A stretch of 16,150 nucleotides of DNA. Origin: DYQY01 sp964643725. GTDB taxonomy: Bacteria; Margulisbacteria; Riflemargulisbacteria; GWF2-35-9; DYQY01. The notes under the pieces were generated by a model, which saw only the letters and a list, made by a program, of their open reading frames with translations, had not been told where the DNA came from and did no database searches. The position numbers and the translations under genes were made by a program. This document shows, one piece after another, positions 1 to 6,470 of this stretch (the stretch's first letter is position 1; each line of letters begins with the position of its first letter). The DNA is taken from positions 1-16,150 of the forward strand of contig CAZXTL010000034.1 of the NCBI GenBank assembly GCA_964643725.1. Direction: 5' to 3'.

Positions 1-176
1 GAATTGTTGATCCAGTTAAGGTTGTTAGATGTTCATTAGAAAATGCTGCAAGTATAGCATCAATGTTGCTTACAACATCTGTACTTATAGCTGAAGAGCC
101 TGAAGAAGAAAAACCAGCTCCTGGTGGAATGGGTGGTGGAATGGGCGGAATGGGTGGCATGGGCGGAATGATGTAG
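1..176 (+). CDS. groEL: Chaperonin GroEL, C-terminal end (partial)
   Basis: The reading frame is open from base 3 and gives 57 residues before the TAG at 174-176. The visible part runs from IVDPVKVVR through ENAASIASMLLTTS and AEEPEEEKP to a glycine-methionine tail made of GGM repeats. This matches the end of the group I chaperonin equatorial domain and its flexible cavity tail. GroEL folds proteins in the cytoplasm as a tetradecamer with GroES and ATP. The 5' part, including most ATP-binding residues, lies outside the window, so promoter and CIRCE-type control cannot be judged. A strong terminator follows, so this is the end of its transcription unit. Confidence 0.96.
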   Translation, partial: IVDPVKVVRCSLENAASIASMLLTTSVLIAEEPEEEKPAPGGMGGGMGGMGGMGGMM

Positions 177-221
177 CCTCTCCCCCTAGAGTCACTTTAG
201 GTTAATAGTTCTTTTATGTTG

Positions 222-254
222 TCCCCCTCTCCTAAAAGAGAGGGGGATTTTTTT
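222..254 (+). terminator. Intrinsic terminator after groEL
   Basis: A 10-bp perfect stem (TCCCCCTCTC at 222-231 with GAGAGGGGGA at 238-247) has a 6-nt loop and is followed directly by seven T residues. This is a textbook rho-independent terminator, 46 nt after the groEL stop codon. Its CCCTCTCCTAAAAGAGAGGG core resembles hairpin 1 of the nearby 269-340 repeat, so it may itself derive from that repeat family. Confidence 0.92.
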
Positions 255-268
255 ATGTGTATTTTTAA

Positions 269-340
269 ACCTTCTCTTTTAGGAGAAGGTGGCGACATAG
301 TTAAAACTTAAAAAATTTTGATTTATTTCGCCGGATGAGG
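269..340 (+). repeat. 72-nt two-stem dispersed element, copy A
   Basis: Stem 1 pairs 269-276 (ACCTTCTC) with 283-290 (GAGAAGGT). Stem 2 pairs GGCGA at 291-295 with TCGCC at 328-332 and encloses about 32 AT-rich bases. The element ends in GCCGGATGAGG (330-340). A second copy of exactly the same length lies at 15778-15849. The two copies differ by base-pair-preserving changes in both stems, while the enclosed sequence has diverged. It lies between the groEL terminator and the next promoter. It could be a non-autonomous palindromic mobile element or a structured leader; the sequence does not decide. Confidence 0.7.
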
Positions 341-373
341 CTGAAAGGGGCTGTTTTATTTATAAAAGTATTC

Positions 374-379
374 TATAAT
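374..379 (+). promoter_or_regulatory. Perfect -10 box before the O-antigen ligase gene
   Basis: TATAAT at 374-379 lies 8 nt before the ATG at 388. No Shine-Dalgarno is present and no good -35 is visible (351-356 is CTGTTT). If used, the transcript would start at or within 1-2 nt of the start codon, that is, nearly leaderless. Confidence 0.5.
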
Positions 380-387
380 CAATACTT

Positions 388-2409
388 ATGATTAATTTCA
401 CAGAATTTATTCGAAACAACCTTTTACTTGTAGAGATATTTATTGTCACATGTCTCTTTTTGTCCTATTTTTTTACTGAAACAAAAGTTCATCCAGTTAA
501 AAGAGCAATTAATGGTTTAATGTTGGTATTTGTGTTTGGTGTACCTATATTTTTTACTTCAGCAACAAGAAGTGTTTTTGAAGTAAATAAAATGATCCTT
601 TTGAGGTTTGTTTCCTTAGCTGTGCTAGCTTTGTGGGTTATTCAGTCTTTACTTGTAGATTATGGCAAGGAACATCCTGCTCATAAAGATAAAGAATATT
701 ACAGTGTTTTAGGTATAAAGTGGTATAAGACAGGACTTGAAATACCACTTCTTTTTTGGCTAATTGTAAACGTTGCATCCACTATCCTAAGCAGAAATAT
801 TTATGTTTCTATTATAGGGGCTTATGATAGGTGGGAAGGTCTTATTTCTGTTTTTAATTATGCTTTTTTGTTAATGATATTTGCAAAACAAGTTGACTCT
901 ATAAGATTTTTTAATTGGATGTTGTTTTCATTTATTATTTCAGCCTCAATGTCTTCTACATACGGTATTGTTCAAAGTAATGGAATTGACTTTATGAGAT
1001 GGTCAGCTGATGCTACTTCCAGAGCTTTTGGTAGCATTAATAATCCAGTTCATTATGGGCCATATGTTGGGATGATGATTTGCTTAGCTTTTGGGTATAT
1101 GATAAACATAAAAAGCTTCCAATCTTCTATGGGTAAATGGTCTTTTCACTTTTTGTATTTGCTTTCTTTTGTTCTTACTATAATTATTTATACCGCAATG
1201 GTTTTGTCTTGGGGAAGAGGAACATGGCTAGGTTTTCAGGGAGCACTCACTTTCTTTTTATTGTTTTCTAATAATACTTTTATTAGTGATTCTAAGCTTC
1301 ATTACTATATTGATTTTTTACTGACAACTGTACTGATTGGAATGCTTTATATCCTTTTGCTTTTTCATGTTTATGCAGCTTTGCCTTGGTTTGCTTGGCC
1401 TATAATAGTATTATTTTTAACTTTATATAGTTATATGGTTTTGAAAAATAGGTCTATTTGGAATTATTTAGAAAGAATTTGTATTATAGCTATTGCATAT
1501 TTAATGCAAATAATATCAGCAAGTTTAACGGCTTTCATTATTTTTAATTTGCTTTTATTGGGTATTTTTTTTCTTCATAAAATTCATTATAAAGAAAAAA
1601 GTATACTTTTAAAAAATAAATTAATTTTTCTTTTGTTGTTTTGTTTTGGGTATATTGTAGCATCTCCAAACATTCATGATTTTGGTGTTATGTTCATTTA
1701 TTTGGCGATTTTGTTTGTAGCCTATGTTTTGAAGTTATTGCCATTCACTAATAAAAATAGTTTGATGGAAATATATATATCACCCAAGATTATTAATGTA
1801 ATAACTATTATTATTTTGGTATTAATATCTTTCTATTTTGTTCCAAAAATAAAGATTTATGAAAATATATCCGGTCAGCATCAAGTAGATTCAAATGTAG
1901 AGTTGTTGGCAAAAAGTAAAGTTGCATCTTATGCTATTGCAACTGAACAAAATGCAAGAGGAAGTATGTGGAAGAGTGGAATAACTTGGGGTCTAGATAA
2001 TCCTATTCTTGGTTCAGGTGTTGATACAATCAAGGAAGTATATCCGTCATATCGTAGAGTAGAGTATGCAAGGATGGAAGGTGGTCATAATTTAACTCCT
2101 GACAGATTGCACAATGAGTATGTGAATACGTTTGCTACTACTGGCGTTTTAGGTTTTTTATGTAGATACGTAATAGTTATTGGAATATATGCTTATATGA
2201 TAATTGGTTATATGTATAAGAATAAAAATAAGCCTTCCCTATATTTATTGTCAGCTACTTTTGCTGGATTTGTATTTTATCAAGGACAAGTGCTTTTTAA
2301 TTTTGGGGTTGTTGCTACAGCATCTTTTGACTATATGTTAATGGGACTTGGCTTAGCAATAGGATATTATGGTTTTGGAAATAAATTAACTTCGAAGGAC
2401 AATGACTAA
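388..2409 (+). CDS. O-antigen ligase/polymerase-family membrane protein (Wzy_C type)
   Basis: A 673-aa protein with roughly a dozen hydrophobic membrane segments, so an inner-membrane protein. Near residues 525-590 it carries the family signature: an arginine-bearing GSMWKSGITWGLDNP, then GSGVDT, then PDRLHNEYVNTFATTGVLGF. In this family (PF04932), members polymerise lipid-linked O-units or transfer polysaccharide or glycan to lipid A-core or to proteins. Which reaction this one performs cannot be read from the sequence. The TPR domain often fused to such proteins is encoded here as the separate next gene, overlapping by one base (TAATG). A polyprenyl-phosphate sugar transferase follows, which supports a surface-glycan role. 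The ATG at 388 is chosen because a TATAAT lies just before it and the first membrane helix starts at once. No Shine-Dalgarno is visible. Confidence 0.85.
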   Translation: MINFTEFIRNNLLLVEIFIVTCLFLSYFFTETKVHPVKRAINGLMLVFVFGVPIFFTSATRSVFEVNKMILLRFVSLAVLALWVIQSLLVDYGKEHPAHKDKEYYSVLGIKWYKTGLEIPLLFWLIVNVASTILSRNIYVSIIGAYDRWEGLISVFNYAFLLMIFAKQVDSIRFFNWMLFSFIISASMSSTYGIVQSNGIDFMRWSADATSRAFGSINNPVHYGPYVGMMICLAFGYMINIKSFQSSMGKWSFHFLYLLSFVLTIIIYTAMVLSWGRGTWLGFQGALTFFLLFSNNTFISDSKLHYYIDFLLTTVLIGMLYILLLFHVYAALPWFAWPIIVLFLTLYSYMVLKNRSIWNYLERICIIAIAYLMQIISASLTAFIIFNLLLLGIFFLHKIHYKEKSILLKNKLIFLLLFCFGYIVASPNIHDFGVMFIYLAILFVAYVLKLLPFTNKNSLMEIYISPKIINVITIIILVLISFYFVPKIKIYENISGQHQVDSNVELLAKSKVASYAIATEQNARGSMWKSGITWGLDNPILGSGVDTIKEVYPSYRRVEYARMEGGHNLTPDRLHNEYVNTFATTGVLGFLCRYVIVIGIYAYMIIGYMYKNKNKPSLYLLSATFAGFVFYQGQVLFNFGVVATASFDYMLMGLGLAIGYYGFGNKLTSKDND

Positions 2410-3515
2410 TGACAAGTGGCCAAAGACTTTTAAGTAAGGATACTAGGATTATTATTGTTATCACTGTTCTTTTTTTTGTCGTAGTTGGTTATTGGCAAAT
2501 AATGCTTCCTTGGTTATCGGAAAAGAATTATAGGGATGGCTTTATAGCTAATAGTCAGGGACAATTTTTAGCTTCGATTCCTTATTTTGAGAGGTGCTTA
2601 ACTTTAACTCCTTGGGAAACGTATTATTTTATAACACAAGTTCGTAATTATGAGGAGTTGTCTAGACAAGAGACTGAAGTGGGAAAACAGAAACAGTGGC
2701 TTATCAAAGCTCGTGATCTATATAAATATATGTTAAATATTAATCCTGAGAATCCTTGGTATTGGAACGGGATAGCTTCAATTTATTTAAGTTTATTTAA
2801 TGTCTCACAGACAGTAGAAGAAAGAAAAGAGAATTTTGATTTGGCTGGTTTGGCATATAAGAATGCCGCAGATGCGGATAAACTTAATCCACTGTTTCAG
2901 ATGTCTTATGGTTTTTATTTGCATCGTTCAGGGAAGATAGAGGAAGCTATAAAGTATTATCAGAATTGTGTAAAACTTGATGATTCGTTTGTGGAAGCAT
3001 TCTATAGGTTGGCAGAAGTAGAACTTTCCAGAGGGAATTATGATAAGGCAATAGAATTTTTGGAAGGGATATCAAAGGCAGATAGAAAGAATTATGATAA
3101 GGTAAATAATTCTTATAATTTTTGGGTTAAAGGTGGTAACTTTAATAATTATAGAGTGAAGTTGGCTGAACTTTATTTTTCTTATAAACGTGATATGAAG
3201 AAATCAATAGAATATTATAAGTGGGCATTAGAAATGAATCAAAATGATCCATTAGCATGGAAAGGTTTAGGTATGGCCTATCATCAGGATAATCAGCTAG
3301 AAAGGGCGATTTATTGTTATAAAAAATCCATTTCTCTAGATCCTAATCAAGAAGAAGTATATAAATATCTTTCATATTTATATTACAATATTGGTTTAGT
3401 GAATAGTAGTAGAGAGAATTTTAATAGGTATTTTAAGTCGAATAATTCAGACACTAAAGCCAGAAATGATTATGAAAAGATAAATGCTTATATGGGCAGC
3501 TCTAGGACAAGGTAG
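2409..3515 (+). CDS. Membrane-anchored TPR protein, partner of the O-antigen ligase
   Basis: A 368-aa protein with one N-terminal membrane helix (about residues 13-33) and the rest made of tetratricopeptide repeats. The clearest units contain SYGFYLHRSGKIEEAIKYY, RLAEVELSRGNYDKAIEFL and GLGMAYHQDNQLERAIYCY, each ending in an asparagine/proline-type turn such as SLDPNQEE. TPRs form protein-binding superhelices; after a single N-terminal anchor they probably lie outside the cytoplasm. The start codon overlaps the stop of the ligase gene by one base, with AAGGA at 2395-2399, so translation is probably coupled. Many Wzy_C proteins carry a C-terminal TPR module, so this looks like the unfused version of that pair. 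The partner role is inferred from context. Confidence 0.85.
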   Translation: MTSGQRLLSKDTRIIIVITVLFFVVVGYWQIMLPWLSEKNYRDGFIANSQGQFLASIPYFERCLTLTPWETYYFITQVRNYEELSRQETEVGKQKQWLIKARDLYKYMLNINPENPWYWNGIASIYLSLFNVSQTVEERKENFDLAGLAYKNAADADKLNPLFQMSYGFYLHRSGKIEEAIKYYQNCVKLDDSFVEAFYRLAEVELSRGNYDKAIEFLEGISKADRKNYDKVNNSYNFWVKGGNFNNYRVKLAELYFSYKRDMKKSIEYYKWALEMNQNDPLAWKGLGMAYHQDNQLERAIYCYKKSISLDPNQEEVYKYLSYLYYNIGLVNSSRENFNRYFKSNNSDTKARNDYEKINAYMGSSRTR

Positions 3516-3516
3516 T

Positions 3517-4938
3517 ATGATTTTTTTCCTTTTTGAATTAATTGCTGACCTTATAATTGTAAGTTTTGTTTATGTTTTGGCTTATATCCTAAAATTTAAA
3601 ATAAAGTTTTCATCTGATTTAACTCAGATTTCTTATGGTAATTATGTCACTCATGCGCAGCTTGAGCCTTATTTGCATTTGCTATATATGATTATTTTGG
3701 TGTGGGTTTTTTCATTATTTTTATTTGGAGTATATAAAGAAAGAAAAGGTATTCTTTCTGGGATAGATGAGTTTTTAAATATATTGAAGGCAGGTGTATT
3801 ATCAACAGCGTTAATTATTGCTACAACTTTCTTGTTGTTTAGTGGTGATTATTCACGGTACGTATTTGTTTATGGGGCAGTTTTATCTATTGTGTTTATT
3901 TTTGCAAATCATCAATTCAATTTTAAGTTAAGGTATTTTTTTAAGAATCTTAGAGGCAATTGCAAAAAGGCAGTTGTTCTAGGGACCGATGAGACTGCTC
4001 AAAATATTTATGCTAGGATTATGCTAAATGAAAGACATAACTATGAGCTTTTGGGAGCTTTTGGGGAAAAGCCTGATAAGTTAATTTATTCTGTTGGGTT
4101 AAATTTTAAATACCTAGGCGAAAATGATGGGTTTCTTGATTATGTTATTAAAAATAAAACAGATAGTGTTTTTATAATTACAAAGGAACTAAGTGTAGAG
4201 GAATTATCTATTCTTTTAGAGTCGCTTGTAAAACTTGGAGTTTCAGTTAAATTTCAACCTTCTTTTTTAGATATTGCTCTTGGGAAATTAGAAAGCACAG
4301 ATGATCTTGGTATGGCATTCTTTAGTATAAAGCAGAGCAGATTATCTGCAGTACAGTTTTGGAGTAAGCGGATATTTGATTTACTTATAATTATTCCGTT
4401 ATTTATAATTTCAAGTCCTTTATTTTTGATTTTAGGACTTATTGTTAAGTTAAGTGATGGTGGCAGTATATTTTTTGTTCAAGAAAGAGTTGGACTGAAT
4501 GGAAAGAGTTTTTTGATGTATAAATTTAGGACTATGCCGGAAAACATAGAGAAGGAAACAGGACCAGTTATCAATACAAAAGGAACAACAGATAGAGCAA
4601 CTTTGATTGGTAAAATACTTAGGAAAACTTCATTAGATGAAATACCTCAAATGTTCAATATTATGAGAGGTGAAATGAGTATTGTTGGGCCAAGACCAGA
4701 ACGACCAGTATTTGTTGAAGAGTTTAAGTTAAAATATGCTGATTATGAACTTCGTCACAATGTTTTGCCAGGGTTAACAGGGTGGGCGCAACTTAATGGA
4801 AGGTCTGCTTTATCTACAAGAGTTGATGAAAAGCTGATGTATGACCTATATTATATAAATAATTGGTCACTTCTTTTTGATATTAAGATAGTAATTAAAA
4901 CATTAATATATGTTCTGACATGGCAAGGCGCCTACTAG
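3517..4938 (+). CDS. Undecaprenyl-phosphate sugar phosphotransferase (polyprenyl glycosylphosphotransferase)
   Basis: A 473-aa protein. N-terminal membrane helices (about residues 3-130) precede a nucleotide-binding-like CoA_binding_3 region and a further helix near FDLLIIIPLFIISSPLF. The C-terminal bacterial sugar transferase domain (PF02397) shows FFVQERVGLNGKSF, YKFRTM, LRKTSLDEIPQMFNIM, MSIVGPRPERP and LPGLTGWAQLNGR. The family transfers a sugar-1-phosphate from a UDP-sugar to undecaprenyl phosphate at the cytoplasmic membrane face, which starts exopolysaccharide or O-unit synthesis. The sugar cannot be assigned. The frame is open from an ATG at 3484, but that start would lie inside the TPR gene. 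The ATG at 3517, one base after the TPR stop codon and with AAGG at 3509-3512, gives a normal hydrophobic N-terminus and is preferred. Confidence 0.88.
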   Translation: MIFFLFELIADLIIVSFVYVLAYILKFKIKFSSDLTQISYGNYVTHAQLEPYLHLLYMIILVWVFSLFLFGVYKERKGILSGIDEFLNILKAGVLSTALIIATTFLLFSGDYSRYVFVYGAVLSIVFIFANHQFNFKLRYFFKNLRGNCKKAVVLGTDETAQNIYARIMLNERHNYELLGAFGEKPDKLIYSVGLNFKYLGENDGFLDYVIKNKTDSVFIITKELSVEELSILLESLVKLGVSVKFQPSFLDIALGKLESTDDLGMAFFSIKQSRLSAVQFWSKRIFDLLIIIPLFIISSPLFLILGLIVKLSDGGSIFFVQERVGLNGKSFLMYKFRTMPENIEKETGPVINTKGTTDRATLIGKILRKTSLDEIPQMFNIMRGEMSIVGPRPERPVFVEEFKLKYADYELRHNVLPGLTGWAQLNGRSALSTRVDEKLMYDLYYINNWSLLFDIKIVIKTLIYVLTWQGAY

Positions 4939-5579
4939 TATTTTCCCTTTTAGTGGTTTCTTTTATTTTTTCTCAAGATTTTGAGTACATTAGAGCTGTA
5001 TATCAGAATAAAGAAGTTACTTTAGCCTATATTGATGGTAAAGAAGTTCTTGCTTTATTAGGAAATGACCAGCAGACATTGGAGCGGTCAGTTTCAGCAC
5101 TTGCCCAAATACAATTATTAGGTGAACTTAAATATTCACTAAAGGATTTATCGTGGCGCAAAGAAAAGAATAAATATCTGCTTAATTGGGATAAAGAGTT
5201 AATCGTTGAGTTGTCTCAAGAGGAAATGAATATCAACAATAAACGTAAAAATGAACTGGTAAAATCAGCCAAGATATTTGAAAACATAGGTGGAGAAAAA
5301 ATAATCCTAAATAATAAGCAAGAACAAGGGATGATAAGAGCAATGATTCTTTATAAAAAGGAACTTGTTTCTTTCGATGGGGTATTGCCTGCAGTTCATG
5401 CGAATTACCCTTTAGGGACAATGTTACGATTACAGAATCCAGACACTGACTGGACAGTGGTCATAAAGGTAGTGGATAATGACAAGACAATGGATGAAGG
5501 TTCGTTGGGGGTAGATGAGAATACCTTAAAGGCTCTTGGCATTAATGAGAACAAAAGAGTAAGCGTACAAATAATATAA
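4920..5579 (+). CDS. Secreted RlpA-like double-psi beta-barrel protein
   Basis: A 219-aa protein with an N-terminal signal peptide (MARRLLVFSLLVVSFIFSQ) and no lipobox cysteine, so probably exported and cleaved by signal peptidase I. Residues about 20-75 (AYIDGKEVLALLG, then a leucine/glutamine-rich helix) resemble the extra N-terminal region of cyanobacterial-type RlpA proteins. Residues about 135-219 match the RlpA double-psi beta-barrel: HANYPLGTMLRLQNP, WTVVIKVVDND, then TLKALGI. The His and Asp that correspond to the RlpA active-site pair appear to be kept (H160, D186), but the usual Arg-Gly-Pro after the Asp is replaced by Asn-Asp-Lys. RlpA proteins bind or cleave naked glycan strands in peptidoglycan; lytic activity here is uncertain. 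The start lies 19 nt inside the preceding gene and has no clear Shine-Dalgarno. Confidence 0.75.
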   Translation: MARRLLVFSLLVVSFIFSQDFEYIRAVYQNKEVTLAYIDGKEVLALLGNDQQTLERSVSALAQIQLLGELKYSLKDLSWRKEKNKYLLNWDKELIVELSQEEMNINNKRKNELVKSAKIFENIGGEKIILNNKQEQGMIRAMILYKKELVSFDGVLPAVHANYPLGTMLRLQNPDTDWTVVIKVVDNDKTMDEGSLGVDENTLKALGINENKRVSVQII

Positions 5580-5593
5580 GATTAGGAGAGCTA

Positions 5594-6310
5594 ATGTTAT
5601 TAGGAGTTAATATTGATCATGTTGCTACTTTGCGACAAGCAAGAAGAGGACAGGAGCCTTCGGTTTTAGATGCTGCATTAATAGCAGAAAAAGCAGGTGC
5701 AGATTTAATTACGATACATTTAAGAGAAGATCGAAGACATATTCAGGATGAAGATGTCGATCAAATAAAAGAAAAAACAAGTATTCCTTTGAATTTTGAG
5801 ATGTCATTAGTAGAAGAGATAGTGCTAAAAGCTATTAGCATAAAGCCATATAAGGTAACGCTAGTTCCAGAGAAGAGAGAAGAGATAACAACTGAAGGTG
5901 GGCTGAACGTTGCGAGTTATAGAAATAGATTAATTGAAGTTATTCAAAGGTTAAAGAAAGCTAGTATAAGTGTTAGTTTGTTTGTGGATCCTAATTTAGA
6001 TGTAATCAAGGATTCTAAAGATGTAGGTGCTGATGCAATAGAGATACACACAGGTCAATATTCAAATGCCAAAGGGAAACTGCTTAGTGTTGAGTTAGAT
6101 AAAATTAAAACAGCTGTCAAGTATGCCGATTCTATTGGGCTTGAGGTGCATGCAGGTCATGGGTTAAATTACCAAAATGTTGGTAATATAGTAAAAATAC
6201 CTAAATTAGTAGAGCTTAATATCGGGCATAGCATAATCTCAAGGGCTCTTTTCGTTGGTCTTAATCAGGCTATTAGAGAAATGAAAGCCTTATTGGTAAA
6301 AAGTAAATAA
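5594..6310 (+). CDS. pdxJ: Pyridoxine 5'-phosphate synthase
   Basis: A 238-aa protein of normal family length that reads as a full PdxJ. It starts with LLGVNIDHVATLRQARRG and carries HLREDRRHIQ (H42, R44, H49), NFEMS (E69) and HAGHGLNYQNV (H186). These match the phosphate-binding and catalytic residues of this TIM-barrel enzyme. It condenses 1-deoxy-D-xylulose 5-phosphate with 3-amino-2-oxopropyl phosphate to form pyridoxine 5'-phosphate, the last step of the DXP-dependent vitamin B6 route, in the cytoplasm. AGGAG at 5584-5588 gives a good ribosome-binding site, and the gene lies 14 nt after the RlpA-like gene. It is the last gene before a palindromic repeat. Its placement with glycan genes looks incidental. 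Confidence 0.97.
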   Translation: MLLGVNIDHVATLRQARRGQEPSVLDAALIAEKAGADLITIHLREDRRHIQDEDVDQIKEKTSIPLNFEMSLVEEIVLKAISIKPYKVTLVPEKREEITTEGGLNVASYRNRLIEVIQRLKKASISVSLFVDPNLDVIKDSKDVGADAIEIHTGQYSNAKGKLLSVELDKIKTAVKYADSIGLEVHAGHGLNYQNVGNIVKIPKLVELNIGHSIISRALFVGLNQAIREMKALLVKSK

Positions 6311-6337
6311 ATAAACAGTGATTCTCTCTCTTTTTGA

Positions 6338-6404
6338 GTCATTCCCGCGAAGGCGGGAATCTAGTATTTGTGACTAAATGGATTCCCGCCTTCGCGGGAA
6401 TGAC
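6338..6404. repeat. GC-rich inverted repeat of dRS3 type
   Basis: Two perfect 24-bp inverted arms (6338-6361 and 6381-6404) are separated by 19 bp. Each arm also forms its own hairpin, ATTCCCGC-GAAG-GCGGGAAT, which fits the ATTCCC-N8-GGGAAT pattern of neisserial dRS3 elements and of similar dispersed repeats in many bacteria. GC content is far above the flanking DNA. On the + strand the right arm translates as the well-known spurious peptide MDSRLRGND. No T-tract follows, so it is a poor intrinsic terminator, although it could hinder read-through from pdxJ. Relatedness to dRS3 is by motif only. Confidence 0.85.
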
Positions 6405-6424
6405 AGTCAACTCAAGTGCCAATC

Positions 6425-6456
6425 AAATAAACATATAAACAAATCAACAAATAAAC
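6425..6456. repeat. Four-unit 8-bp phased array, copy 1
   Basis: Four consecutive octamers all end in AAC: AAATAAAC, ATATAAAC, AAATCAAC, AAATAAAC. The C residues fall at 6432, 6440, 6448 and 6456. The array ends 2 nt before the -10 box of the clpC promoter. Similar arrays occur at 10753, 13745 and, inside nth, 13309. Confidence 0.65.
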
Positions 6457-6464
6457 AGTATAAT
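6436..6464 (+). promoter_or_regulatory. Candidate promoter of the clpC fusion gene
   Basis: The -35-like TAAACA (6436-6441, 4 of 6 matches) lies 17 bp before a perfect TATAAT (6459-6464). The ATG at 6471 begins 7 nt after the end of the -10, exactly where transcription should start. There is no Shine-Dalgarno, so the mRNA is predicted to be leaderless. Confidence 0.6.
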
Positions 6465-6470
6465 AAAAGT

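Noticed and set aside
6338..6404. Intrinsic terminator after pdxJ
   Set aside because: The stem is strong but no T-run follows in the + direction; it is better explained as a dispersed repeat.
6425..6456. CRISPR-like or minisatellite array
   Set aside because: Units are 8 bp without spacers and no cas genes are present; only the periodic promoter-proximal repeat interpretation is kept.
6378..6470. 31 extra codons at the N-terminus of the ClpC fusion
   Set aside because: They translate the dRS3-like arm (MDSRLRGND) and the octamer array; the McsA-like MICQIC start with a promoter directly before it is far more natural.
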